A stretch of DNA of 64,000 bases from positions 31,001-95,000 of the forward strand of contig NW_027437461.1 of the NCBI RefSeq assembly GCF_964204645.1, written 5' to 3'. The notes below the pieces were generated by a model, which saw nothing but the letters and a program-made list of their open reading frames with translations, was not told the DNA's origin and did no database searches. Shown here piece after piece: positions 1 through 9,297 of the stretch. The position numbers and the translations under genes were made by a program. Numbering within the stretch: position 1 is the first letter of the stretch; every line of letters begins with the position of its first letter. This stretch comes from Tubulanus polymorphus (Eukaryota > Nemertea > Palaeonemertea > Tubulaniformes > Tubulanidae).

Positions 1-283
1 AAAAGCTAAGAAAAAGAAATTAACTGATATGAATGAATCACAGAAATGATCTGATATTGATTCAAATAATAATCCATCTGATTCTTCTAATAGTGGAAGA
101 AATAATTACTTATATATTACAATTGGGTTAATCACAATTATTATATTCTCTGGTGTAATATATAAATCAAAATTCAAATCTGATGATAAAGATGATTCCA
201 ATGATAATAAACCTATCATACCAGAAAATAAGTCAAATCATAAAGTCATTGAAACTAAATCTAAATTATTATTAATGGATTAA
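1..283 (+). pseudogene. 3' part of a membrane protein gene of the Polinton
   Basis: Reading frame 2 runs in from the left window edge to a TAA at 281-283 and has one in-frame TGA at 47-49. After an N/S/D-rich stretch there is one hydrophobic segment of about 18 residues (around codons 110-165), followed by a basic and acidic tail. It ends 6 bases before the integrase start at 290, so it is the upstream gene of the same + strand block. A single-pass membrane or virion membrane protein fits, but the family is not recognised. The real start lies outside the window. Confidence 0.5.
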
Positions 284-289
284 AATAAG

Positions 290-1373
290 ATGAAAAAAGA
301 ACAATATTTAAGAGAGTTATATTATAACCCAGAGAGTGAAGTATCATATTCTAACGTTTCAGAATTATGGAATAAAATTAAATCTGATAATGAAAATAAA
401 ATATAGTGAACTAAGATTATGGTTACAAAATCAACCAACATATCAAAGCCATAAGAAAATGGATAAAACTTATTTAACAAGAAAAGTTATGGTTTCATAT
501 ATCGATCAACAATGGCAAGCTGATTTAATTGACATGAAGAACTTAGAAGAATACAACAAAGGATATTTCTGGATACTGAATGTTATAGACATATTCAGTC
601 GATACGCATGGTCAATTCCAATCAAAAATAAAACTGGTATAGAAGTGACAAATGCTTTTAAATCTATATTTAAAGAAGCTATTCCAGATAAGATACAATT
701 TGATGAAGGTAAGGAATTTTATAACAAATATTTTAAAAAACTATTATCTGATAACGATGTAGATTATTTTTCAACACATTCAGATAAAAAAGCATCTATT
801 ATAGAAAGATTTAATAAAACATTGAAAACTAGGAATGTGGAAATATTTTCCTGCTAATGAAACATATAAATATATCGATGTGTGAGATGATTTAGTGAAA
901 GGTTATAATAATTCTAAACATAGTTCTATAAATATGAAACCTATACAAGCTAGAAAAGAAGATAATTCAGAAATAGTTTGGAATAATTTATATGGAGCGT
1001 TTGTTACACATGATTTCGGCGAACCTAAATTTAAGATTGGACAACATGTAAGAATATCTAAATATAGAAAAACATTTTATAAAGGTTATACCCCTAATTT
1101 TACAGAAGAAATATTCAAGATAAAAAAGATAATATTAACTAAACCATTTGTTTATAAATTGGAAGATTTACAAGATGAAGAAATATTAGGTTATTTCTAT
1201 GAACAAGAATTATCACTTGTACCAAACCCAGATGAAATAGAATATAAAATAAAAAAGTATTGAAAACAAAAACTCTTAAAGGAAAAAAGTATTCTTTGGT
1301 GAAATATAAAGGATATGATGATAAATTTAATGAATGGATTTTATCTAGTAAAATTAAAAGAATAAATGAATAA
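290..1373 (+). pseudogene. Polinton retrovirus-type integrase with C-terminal chromodomain, broken
   Basis: This encoded the DDE integrase that would insert the element. The ATG at 290 opens a short N-terminal segment (LRELYYNPES) ending at TAG near 400. The catalytic core follows in another frame (336-857): first Asp in QADLIDMKNL, second in QFDEGKEF, Glu in IIERFNKTLK. The frame changes again near 838, an in-frame TGA lies at 883-885, and the C-terminal part runs to 1263. A last frame change near 1255 leads into a chromodomain-like tail (LVKYKGYDDKFNEWI), typical of Polinton and chromovirus integrases, ending at TAA 1371-1373. The three acidic catalytic residues survive, but at least three frame breaks and one stop make it non-functional. 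The ATPase start (1366) overlaps its end. Confidence 0.9.
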
Positions 1374-1978
1374 AGATTTATTTATATTTGAACCGCATAA
1401 TATGTTAGTTACTGGAGTAACCAATTGTGGTAAAACACATTTCATATTAGATTTGTTAGAAACTATTTATAAGAATCATTTTGATAATATAATATTATTC
1501 TGTCCTACTTATGAAATGAATAAAACATATAATAGAGATATAGTTGAGATAAAAAAGTTTATTATATTAAATCCTAAAACAGGAAAAAGAAAATTTAGAT
1601 AATTGTATTAAAATAGCAATTGATACTTATAAAGGATCAAATACATTATTCATTGTAGATGATTGCGCAAATTTACATGATTCAAAAGTGAGAGAAAGTG
1701 AGTTATGTTATTTAGCTTTCTCTGGGAGACATTTCGGGATAACAATATGGGTTTTAAATCAAAAATATAATTCAATTGTTAAAGACTTTAGGGAGAATAT
1801 AAGATTTCTAGTTTTATTCTACAATAAAGATAGAAAATCTATGCAACAATCATTGGAAGAAAATCAAATTATACCAACTGAATTACATGATGAATATATG
1901 AATAAATTAAAGAATAATAAAGGTTCAAAATTATTACTGAGACTACAATTTCCCTATGAATATAAATTTATAAAATAA
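1366..1978 (+). pseudogene. A32-like (FtsK/HerA type) DNA-packaging ATPase, frameshifted
   Basis: Polintons and related large DNA viruses use this ATPase to pump the genome into the capsid. The Walker A loop is GVTNCGKTHF about 17 residues from the start. The Walker B strand is TLFIVDDCA near 1645-1670, and a sensor-like GRHFGITIWVLNQ follows. The Walker A half is in frame 1 and ends at TAG 1600-1602. The Walker B half is in frame 2 and ends at 1978, so there is one frameshift near 1590-1602. Total length of about 200 residues is normal for the family. The start overlaps the end of the integrase by 8 bases, indicating a tight + strand pair. It faces the convergent - strand genes across a short tandem repeat. 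Confidence 0.85.
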
Positions 1979-1995
1979 CTATTTATATATCTATG

Positions 1996-2077
1996 TATTA
2001 GATACCCTAATACCTGATACCCCATTAGATACCCTAATACCTGATACCCTATTAGATACCCTATTAGATACCTTAAA
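1996..2077. repeat. Short tandem repeat between convergent gene blocks
   Basis: Repeats of GATACCCTAATACCT and GATACCCTATTA type units, about 15 bp each, fill the gap between the end of the + strand ATPase (1978) and the end of the - strand zinc-finger gene (2132). It lies exactly where the two transcription blocks meet. A transcription-ending or spacer role is inference only. Confidence 0.7.
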
Positions 2078-2131
2078 TACTTAAAACCCCCTTTTTTATT
2101 TACTATTATTTTATACAATTTTCAACCTTTA

Positions 2132-3025
2132 TTACTTTTTGAGTGTTAGATAATTACTTTCTGAATCACTTTCACTATCAGACCCTAACAAGCTATTCAA
2201 TTTCTCTACCGTATCTTCTTCTAATTCTTCATTATTTTTATACTTATTCTTCGCCATTTTTACCGCATCATCAATAGTTGTTTCATTGTTATGCTTATTC
2301 TTCCAATCAAATTTATCTTTATTATCAATGCGCTTTCCTGTATTTTCATTATTATCTTTATTAGTGTTTGCTCCTAATATTTCATTTACAGTGTTTGATC
2401 CTAATATTTCATTAGCATCGGTTAAATCTAATTCATCTTTATTAGGTGTTGCTAATAAAAAATCTTCATATAATTCTTTACCATTTACTTTTTTATTTGA
2501 AACAAACTTTGTAACATATCTAAATGGGTGTTCTATAAATTCTCTTAAACCAACACGTTCTATAACATTAGTAATATGTGAATTTGTATTCATATGTTTA
2601 TTCCAATTTGATGGAGCGTTTGAAAATTCACCTTTACAATAATCACAATAATTTCTATTTTTACTAGCATTTAATATTATTGCATTATTATATGTAGAAG
2701 GTATTACATTATTAGATGTAGCAGGTATTACATTATTAGATGTAGTAGGTATTACATTATTAGATGTAGTAGGTATTACATTATTAGATGTAGAAGGTAT
2801 TACATTATTAGATGTAGAAGGTATAACATTATTATCAATTACATTACTTAAATTATCAACAACTTCACTTTTATTATTATCGATTTCTATTAGTTTAGTT
2901 TTATAAATTTTGAAAATAGGATCAAATATCAAAGCTATATTACAAGGTTTTACATAATATAAACCATCATTATTTTCATGTGTATCGATGTATGGAATAT
3001 GTTTATATACTTTACCTCCTTCCAT
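2132..3025 (-). CDS. Zinc-finger protein with NNVIPSTS tandem repeats, Polinton gene of unknown function
   Basis: This is an intact 297-residue frame, one of the few undamaged genes of the element. From the N-terminus it has a region of about 65 residues with no recognised motif, then seven copies of an eight-residue unit of the NNVIPSTS type (bases about 2,680-2,828). Next comes a single C2H2 finger (CDYC, then HMNTNSH; U1/JAZ-like spacing), a conserved-looking block with EHPFRYVTKF, and an acidic Ser/Glu-rich tail. The finger suggests nucleic-acid binding; the precise role is unknown. It is the last gene of the - strand block and converges on the ATPase. Its upstream signal is almost identical to that of the gene starting at 10,782. 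Confidence 0.72.
   Translation of the reverse strand: MEGGKVYKHIPYIDTHENNDGLYYVKPCNIALIFDPIFKIYKTKLIEIDNNKSEVVDNLSNVIDNNVIPSTSNNVIPSTSNNVIPTTSNNVIPTTSNNVIPATSNNVIPSTYNNAIILNASKNRNYCDYCKGEFSNAPSNWNKHMNTNSHITNVIERVGLREFIEHPFRYVTKFVSNKKVNGKELYEDFLLATPNKDELDLTDANEILGSNTVNEILGANTNKDNNENTGKRIDNKDKFDWKNKHNNETTIDDAVKMAKNKYKNNEELEEDTVEKLNSLLGSDSESDSESNYLTLKK
2680..2830 (-). repeat. 24-bp in-frame tandem repeat inside the zinc-finger gene
   Basis: Seven units of 24 bases (AATAATGTAATACCT followed by a variable 9-base Ser/Thr part) encode NNVIPSTS, NNVIPTTS, NNVIPATS and similar. Single-base differences change only the sixth to eighth residues. The exact multiple of three keeps the frame, so copy number could change without breaking the protein. 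Confidence 0.85.
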
Positions 3026-3050
3026 TTATTATATATATTTTTATTAAAGT
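3023..3050 (-). promoter_or_regulatory. Promoter-like start signal, class B
   Basis: On the - strand, AATAAAAATAT is followed by ATATAATAAATGG, placing the signal directly on the ATG at 3025. It differs from the signal before the gene at 10,782 by one base over about 25. Function is inferred from this recurrence. Confidence 0.55.
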
Positions 3051-3057
3051 TAAAATT

Positions 3058-4310
3058 TTAATACATAACACTATCTAATTGTGAATTTACAATATTTAAT
3101 TGTGCGTCAGATATAATATAAATGTGCATTTTAAAATTTTTGATTCCTTTATTTTTTGTCATGAATAATTGTATTCCATCTTTAGTGTTTTGTAGTTTTT
3201 TTCTAGAACCATGTAATGAATTATCCTCTGTTGTTCTAAAATCTAACCATAATGCATATTTATTACCGGTATAATAATCAATTTGATTAATATTACAATT
3301 TTCAGATGATTTCACTTTTTCATTCATAAAATGTTTTCTAATTTCTGGCCATTGATCTATCATTCTCATTCCTTGACAAAATATTTTATTTGCTATTCCT
3401 TCGATAGTTATTTCTACTTTTGTTATTTCAGGATTATAATAATTATCAACATTTATTGCGCCATTAGTATATGTTGCAATGGTAAAAAATATTAATATAC
3501 CTTTAATAGATCTTCTTGGTAAGTTAATATTCTCATTAATAATTTCATCATTTGCATTAATAGTTACAGTTTTAAATTTATCAATATAATCATATAATAA
3601 TGAAAATCCTTGATTGTATAAAGTTTGAATTATACTTGAAATATTTTCATCAGTTACTATTATCAGTCATATTCCAAACATATATTCGATAATTTATAAC
3701 TCATATCTTTATTAACGCTAGATATTACGATTTCATTAACAGGAGCAAATGTTATTTCGAATATAACGTCTTCTTGAATTGCGTATTTATATAAAGGTGC
3801 ATTGTTATTTATCAATTCAAAGTCTAATGGAATTTTATATTTGCTTCCATATATACTTTTTATAAATTTATCTACAGCATTAGTTAATATTGCATTATGT
3901 GCTTCTGATCTTAATTTATTTTGGTTTTCTGATTGGATTCCTTGAAATATCATATTATTTCTATTTTCTTTAGTTAACCATAAATCTTTATAATGCATGA
4001 ATAAATTATAATCATCTAATGAGAAAACTGTTTCTGGACCAATCTTTATAGTTAATTTTTTAATCAAATATCTTCCAACATTATCAACAACATAATTATT
4101 ATTATTACCGATTACTTTTATATCGGCTGATAAATAAATACTATTTGGAACATAAAAAGTATTTTGTGTTAATCGAGGGATTCTAACATATAAAGTTTCA
4201 TCGGGATTAATATTAGAAGGGTTATGAGTAATTATATGATGTGATCTTTCTGCTTTAATAGCATTAGATATTCTATGATTCTTAGAAGGATTTATGTAAC
4301 TTCCACTCAT
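3058..4310 (-). pseudogene. Probable major capsid protein (double-jelly-roll type), one frameshift
   Basis: This would be the hexon-like shell protein. The N-terminal part (4310 to 3663) has the pattern ETLYVRIPRLTQNTFYVP, then LTIKIGPETVF, fitting the first barrel of Polinton/adintovirus-like capsid proteins. The second part (about 3666 to 3058) includes EGIANKIFCQGM and ALWLDFRTTEDNSLHGS. The first part ends at TGA 3663-3665 and the second lies in another frame, so a single frameshift near 3665 separates them. Combined length is about 415 residues. It starts right after a class A signal. The assignment rests on my memory of the family pattern and on gene context; a structure-based search would settle it. 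Confidence 0.72.
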
Positions 4311-4332
4311 TTATTTAACAAAAAAATTAATT
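4308..4332 (-). promoter_or_regulatory. Promoter-like start signal, class A (before capsid gene)
   Basis: On the - strand, TAATTTTTTT, then GT, then TAAATAAATG with the ATG of the capsid gene at 4310. The same arrangement precedes six other - strand genes of the element. Confidence 0.6.
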
Positions 4333-5565
4333 ATTTATTTTTTATCATATTCACTAACCCAAAAATAATTGCACTTACAACTGTAATTAAAAATAAAATA
4401 ATATGTTCAGCAGCAAAGTTAATAATGTTTCCTGCAGATTTCAATATAAAACCAACAATTGATGCAATAATTCCTGGTAAAGCTGCAGCAGATTTCTTTG
4501 ATAGTTCCCATAAATATTTTGCTAATTTCTTTAAACCATCCTTAACTTTATCTTGTATAGAATTATTATCATTCGGGGGTTTATCTGGTTTATTGGGAGT
4601 AGGAGTAGATTTCAAAGAATTTGATATTGCTAAACCAATTGTTGTGAATAACATAGTTACAGCCGTTAGAATTGAAAGAATTGTTATTCCTTCAAACTTA
4701 AATAATAATTTTATTCTATCTTTCAATGATATTCTAGAATCTGGTTTTATTAGATATCTTTTAAAATCATCTTTTAATCTATCAATATTATAATCATATG
4801 ATTTTAATAATAATTTAATTTCTTCTTTTTGTAATTCTATGTTATATTCTAAATCATCTTTTTCTTTTTCTAAACGTAATTCTTTTTGCCTATATTCTAT
4901 TTCATCAATAACTTTATTATCTCTATCTAATTTTAATTGTTCTATTTCTTTATTTTTATCAGTTAATTCTTTTTCTAAAAATCTAATTTTAAAATCTCTT
5001 ATTTCTTTTTCATGCGCAATTTTATCAGATGCATGTCTTATACTAATAATCTCTCTAATTGCTTTATCAGAAAATATATCTAAATCTTCTAATTCTTGAT
5101 CTGTTGCATCAAGTAATCCCTTCGGTAAAAGTTTTTCAGTTTGAACTTCTCTTGAATTAGGTCTACTAGTTTTGGAAGTTATATTCTGTTCAGAAGTTGT
5201 TTCTGGTTCTAAATTATTATCGATTGTTTCAAATAATTTATTAATTCTTTGTTTAAATACTCTTTCATTTTTAATAATTTCTTCTTGTGTTACATCTTCT
5301 GGTTCATTACTATTTCTTATTCTTTTAATTCTAGATAGGTCTAACTTAAGCAAAGTTGATTCTGCTAATATTTTGTTTTGTTTTTTATAAGAGATATCAA
5401 TATAATAATCATCTTTCAAACGATAATAATATTCACCATCTAAAAACTTTAATTCTTGTACTAAAAGTCTGGCGCCTCTGGCATTTATATTATATCCAGA
5501 TTCTTCAAATACATGTTTGAAATTATAAATATATTCATTATATTCTAAATTTTCCTTTAAAACTC
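4331..5565 (-). pseudogene. Coiled-coil and membrane protein, C-terminal part (gene split by insertion)
   Basis: The open frame runs from the insertion border near 5,565 to the stop at 4331; the ATG at 5419 is internal, because coding sequence with the same character continues upstream (GYNINARGARLLVQEL). A Glu/Lys-rich coiled coil covers roughly bases 5,000-4,770. It is followed by a hydrophobic segment (ILSILTAVTMLFTTIGLAI), a Pro-rich linker, the pattern KKLAKYLWELSKKSAAALPG and two more hydrophobic stretches near the C-terminus. The last pattern recurs, from memory, in uncharacterised proteins of similar invertebrate elements. A virion or membrane-associated role is inferred. The N-terminal part is at 6,545-6,757. 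Confidence 0.7.
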
Positions 5566-6544
5566 TTCAGTTGGCGTCACCACGCCTCACGTGACAGCTT
5601 AAACAAAGAGACTAGGTCGTGGTCACGCCTCAAGTGACGGTTCCTATTACCCCCGATAGATGGCAAAGTAGTCAAGCCTGGCTGCTGACACTGAGTCAGT
5701 ATGCTCTATAGAGAGCCACTATGCTCTATAGAGAGCTCACAAGCGATTGTATATACTCTACACACACAGGCAGTATGTACTGGTTGTCGTCGGCAACCAG
5801 GAATGTGAGTGTTGTATCAGCGGTTTTGGACCATATTCCTTGTTTCGACATATACCATACCTAGCTCAATTATCGCTTAGAACATATCAATCTTTTAACT
5901 AAACAAACTTGCAAAATGCAATCTTATCACTAAATAAACTCTCAAATTAATGCCTAATTATCTGAAAACCCTGGGTCATCTGGGGGGTCAAGATGACCCC
6001 CAGATGACTCCCTGACACGTTTTATATCAAGGAAATGAGATATCTAGAGGATTCAGAGGATCAACATTGAGGAAACCCAAAGAAACCAAACAACTGAGAA
6101 GTGATTACGAAATCAGCGAAAATTGAGCGATTTTCACTTTTTTGAGACCCTGAGGATTTTTTGAAATTTCGGACCCCCCAAAGAATAAAATGACTGCCCA
6201 GGATGGTTTTCTTGTTGTCCTATGATATTATGAAAGAAAATAGCTATTTACTATTTTATTTGTATAAGATTCTGGCTTCTAAAGTGCAATACAAAGACGT
6301 TTTTGGTTGCGTGACCTCAACTTGACCTCAGGTTTTGGGGGGTCCTACCTTGCACCCGTAGGTCCAAACTTTTTATTACTAACATTTTCTGGTAGAGATA
6401 CCTATTAGCTTCATAACAGATATTGGTTTTAGGAGGGTCTCTACACTGGAAATGTATCTAACTTTACATAGAAATCATAAGACAATAAAGGCCAAAATTA
6501 ATTCCCCACATTGAATGGATAATGAAGAAATATATCCCCAGCGG
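5566..6544. mobile_element. About 1 kb foreign insertion in the coiled-coil gene
   Basis: Base composition changes abruptly from AT-rich coding sequence to GC-richer non-coding sequence and back. Coding sequence resumes on both sides in the same direction. No long open frame, inverted terminal repeats or clear target duplication was found. Short internal duplications exist (CACGCCTCA...GTGACGG near 5,580-5,640; ATGCTCTATAGAGAGC twice near 5,700-5,737). Borders are uncertain by about 20 bases. The family is not recognised. Confidence 0.65.
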
Positions 6545-6757
6545 ATTTTCATTTTCAATAGGTATTCTCGATCTAGTTCTTCTATCAAATTCATCTGTTG
6601 ATGGGGCTTTAGAACCACTATCTGCTAAATTAGAATTATATGCTGATTCATTACCATCATCAATATTAGTTTCTGCATCATTTTAATCATCATCAATATA
6701 TCCTTCATTATTATTTCCCATTTCTCCCATTTCATAATCTTCTCCGCCTTCTGCCAT
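6545..6757 (-). pseudogene. N-terminal part of the split coiled-coil/membrane protein gene
   Basis: The ATG at 6757 follows a class A signal and starts an acidic Gly/Glu/Asn-rich leader (MAEGGEDYEMGEMG). An in-frame TAA lies at 6683-6685, after which the frame stays open (RRTRSRIPIENENP) to the insertion border. With 4,331-5,565 this makes a gene of roughly 480 codons in the intact state. The gene carries at least two independent lesions: this stop and the 1-kb insertion. Confidence 0.65.
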
Positions 6758-6780
6758 TTACATAATAAAAAAATTAAAAT
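6755..6780 (-). promoter_or_regulatory. Promoter-like start signal, class A
   Basis: TAATTTTTTT followed by a short spacer and GTAAATGGC, with the ATG at 6757. It deviates slightly from the other class A copies (GTAAATG instead of TAAATG). Confidence 0.5.
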
Positions 6781-8158
6781 TTAAAATATAATATTCCTCC
6801 GATTACAATTCCTATACAAGTTATAGCTAATTTAGTATTTTCATGGGATTTATTATCATCATTTAGTTTAACTATTTCATGTTGAATATTATCAGTTTTT
6901 ATATTTTCTGATGTATTGTAATCTTTTATTTTAGAATCATTATTTAATTTAATATTATTAGTTTTAGTTTCTGTTGATTGAATGTGTTTTTTATTTTTTT
7001 CACCTTCCATTAATTTTGGAGCAGTAATAATCTTTTTATTTATATCATTCAATCCAAATGAATTATTTATTGTTGCAGTTTTAATTAGATTATTATAACC
7101 AATTATATTTCCCATCTTTAATACTAAATCATTAGAAATAATCAATAGATTAGGGCCCATACAATAATTTAATCTAATATGTGATTTATCTTAATAATTT
7201 TGATATCTTACAATGTTTTCCGGAATCGATCTATTTTTATCATTATGAAGGGAATCTTCAAATAATACTTTAAATTGTTTCTGTGTATCAAATGATGTAT
7301 TCAAATTTCCAATTATTGGGGATCTTGTTTCAACTTGTGCACCTAGAATACATATCAAATAAGTTCTAATAGATTGATTTATTCTTTGTATACCAGCTTT
7401 AGTAAAACATTATTTTCTAAAATGAAATAAACCCAACCGTTATTGTTTTCTTGTTTCAAATTATCATAAAATTTCGGTAATTTATTGAAATTTAATGTTT
7501 CTAAATCCTTAGTTTCTATTTTACCATAACCTAATTTATTATTATAGATATTATAAAAACTATTAGATGGTATGGGAAGTGCACAATATTCTGCAATCTT
7601 TTTAGGGCAAGGAAGTGATCTTATTGTTCCAATTTTTGTTCTAAAATCAGAATTATTTATATCTATATTAAATTCATTACAAATTTTATAAAACTTTGAT
7701 AAATTAATATTATTATCTAATTCTTTAAAATATCTAGATCCTGGTAAAGCACACTCTAATTCATTTAATATTATTCTGATTTGAAAGTATGTATGAAATC
7801 TAAATAAACTTTGAATTAATTTATATTTAGAATTATTCAAATGATCATTCCAACTTATCCCACATCCTGTTGTTGCACAATAAACAGCAAAATTTAATTG
7901 GTTCTGCCAATACTTCATATTAGATTTTAATAACCATTGTTTTTCATCTTTCAATTTTTTAAAATCAATTAAATATACATGAAATATATTTTCCATCTTT
8001 GCATTAAAATTATTAGTTTCAGTAACATAAATTTCTAAATTAATTAATGAATCTAAAACTTCATTTCTATATATAATATCTTTATTAAAATCTATTGCTG
8101 GAATATTATATTTAATTGATTTGTTATATTGGAAAGCTTTTGGAAAACTATCTACCAT
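6774..8158 (-). pseudogene. Conserved Polinton-type protein of unknown function with C-terminal membrane segment, broken
   Basis: From the ATG at 8158 the frame is open to 7379. A frameshift near 7,395 leads into a second frame with an in-frame TAA at 7191-7193 that continues to the stop at 6774. Intact length would be about 460 residues. Visible patterns are a Cys-rich YCATTGCGISWNDHL, FRFHTYFQIRIILNELE, then INQSIRTYLICILGAQVETR and RYQNY, and a final hydrophobic stretch (AITCIGIVIGGILYF). I recall similar proteins in other invertebrate Polinton-like elements but know no function. Its place among the capsid genes and its class A start signal suggest a virion component; this is inference. 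Confidence 0.62.
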
Positions 8159-8180
8159 TTATATAATTAAAAAATTAATA
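8156..8180 (-). promoter_or_regulatory. Promoter-like start signal, class A
   Basis: TTAATTTTTTAAT followed by TATATAAATG on the - strand, ATG at 8158. The spacer to the stop of the upstream gene (8175) is only 16 bases, so the signal overlaps the end of that gene. Confidence 0.6.
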
Positions 8181-8609
8181 ATTTATTAATTCTTTTAATA
8201 ATTTATCTTGTTCTTCAACTGTTATATGGCCATTTAAACTTATTATATAATCTAGTGTATTCTTTAATTTATTAATTTCTTTTATATTAGTTTTAATTTT
8301 TTCTTTATTACTTTTTATATTTAATTTTGAACTTATACCAGTTAAAACACTTGAACTTAATCCTAATACACCAATTGATATAGCTAAAGGTGTTAATGGA
8401 CTGAATATTGCTAAAAATGTTATTACAGAACTAATTGTAACCGAACCACTGGTAATAAGATAATATACAATTTTACTTTTTAGATATTTTTTCTTTTTTA
8501 TCTTTAAGTCACTTTCAAATTCTAATATTTGTTTTTCTAAATATATTTTTAATTTAGTTTTATTTATATCATGAGGAATAATATCAATACTATCAACTTT
8601 ATCTTCCAT
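8175..8609 (-). CDS. Small coiled-coil protein with two adjacent membrane segments
   Basis: An intact 144-residue frame. The N-terminal 50 residues are charged and helical (KIYLEKQILEFESDLKIKKK). Two hydrophobic stretches follow (YYLITSGSVTISSVITFLAIF and LAISIGVLGLSSSVLTGI), then another Lys/Glu-rich helix. It looks like a two-pass membrane protein with cytosolic helical ends. It sits between two class A signals in the structural-gene block. Family not recognised; a virion membrane protein is the likeliest role. Confidence 0.65.
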   Translation of the reverse strand: MEDKVDSIDIIPHDINKTKLKIYLEKQILEFESDLKIKKKKYLKSKIVYYLITSGSVTISSVITFLAIFSPLTPLAISIGVLGLSSSVLTGISSKLNIKSNKEKIKTNIKEINKLKNTLDYIISLNGHITVEEQDKLLKELINY

Positions 8610-8632
8610 TTATTTAGAAAAAAAATTACTAA
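8607..8632 (-). promoter_or_regulatory. Promoter-like start signal, class A
   Basis: TAATTTTTTTT, then C, then TAAATAAATG on the - strand, ATG at 8609. It begins at the stop codon (TAG, 8629-8631) of the upstream gene. Confidence 0.62.
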
Positions 8633-9051
8633 TTAGTAAATTTATAAGCAACAAATATAACAATAACAGTTCCGCCTAAAATCCATATTATTTCATATTT
8701 CTTCTGTTCATTACTTGGGGTATATTAATCTGATAATTTAGGTTTGTATAGATGTAATTTTTCTTTATTTGTTACCGCATTATATAAACTCATTGCATCA
8801 TCAACTGATTGAAAATCTCAATGTGAAATCTTCTGATCATATAATTCTTTATTGATGTAATCCATATAGTTTTGTCTCTTTTCTCTATATTCTTCTGCAG
8901 CTTTATTGTATTTCTCTAACGCTAAGTTATGTCTTCTTTGTTCTCCTAATGAACTATTTTTATCAATATGTTTAAATAAATATCCACCACCAGTAAATGC
9001 CAAAGCGTTAACAATTGCCGATCCTATAATAGTTATAATTGCAGAAGCCAT
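8629..9051 (-). pseudogene. Small membrane protein with central charged helix, two in-frame stops
   Basis: From the ATG at 9051: hydrophobic N-terminus (IITIIGSAIVNALAFTGGGY), then a charged helix (RRHNLALEKYNKAAEEYREK) to the TGA at 8818-8820. The same frame continues without a frameshift (VDDAMSLYNAVTNKEKL, then PKLSD), meets a TAA at 8725-8727, and ends in a second hydrophobic segment (IIWILGGTVIVIFVAY) at TAG 8629-8631. Two stops without any frame change indicate point-mutation decay of a roughly 140-residue, two-segment membrane protein. The layout resembles, from memory, a small conserved protein of other invertebrate Polinton-like elements; function unknown. Confidence 0.66.
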
Positions 9052-9072
9052 TTATTTAGCAAAAAAATTATG
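9049..9072 (-). promoter_or_regulatory. Promoter-like start signal, class A
   Basis: TAATTTTTTT, then GC, then TAAATAAATG on the - strand, ATG at 9051. The upstream gene ends at 9076, leaving a 24-base spacer filled by the signal. Confidence 0.65.
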
Positions 9073-9075
9073 CAT

Positions 9076-9297
9076 TTATATGGGAGGAATATATTTTTGT
9101 TTTTCCAAATAATCAATAGTTAAATTAGATAAAATAACTGCTAATGTTAATTTTAAAATATTATTTATATCAAATCTATCAACATTAACACTTCCCATTT
9201 TAAATACTTTTTTTAATACCATTGAATAACCAACAGTTCCAACTGATAGTAATGCTCCATTATATAATCCAGTTATTATCCACTTATTATCACTCAT
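9076..9297 (-). CDS. Small membrane protein of the Polinton structural block
   Basis: An intact 73-residue frame with an N-terminal hydrophobic stretch (ITGLYNGALLSVGTVGYSMV), a basic KKVFKMG linker, and a second moderately hydrophobic helix (ILKLTLAVILSNLTIDYL). Two short membrane spans are likely. The ATG overlaps the end of the neighbouring upstream gene by 4 bases. Function unknown; the location suggests a virion membrane protein. Confidence 0.62.
   Translation of the reverse strand: MSDNKWIITGLYNGALLSVGTVGYSMVLKKVFKMGSVNVDRFDINNILKLTLAVILSNLTIDYLEKQKYIPPI

Noticed and set aside
1996-2077. Possible CRISPR-like array
   Set aside because: Units are contiguous with no unique spacers, and the DNA is eukaryotic.
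4275-4793. 172-codon frame on the + strand
   Set aside because: Antisense of the coiled-coil/membrane protein gene; the - strand frame has the start signal and family patterns.
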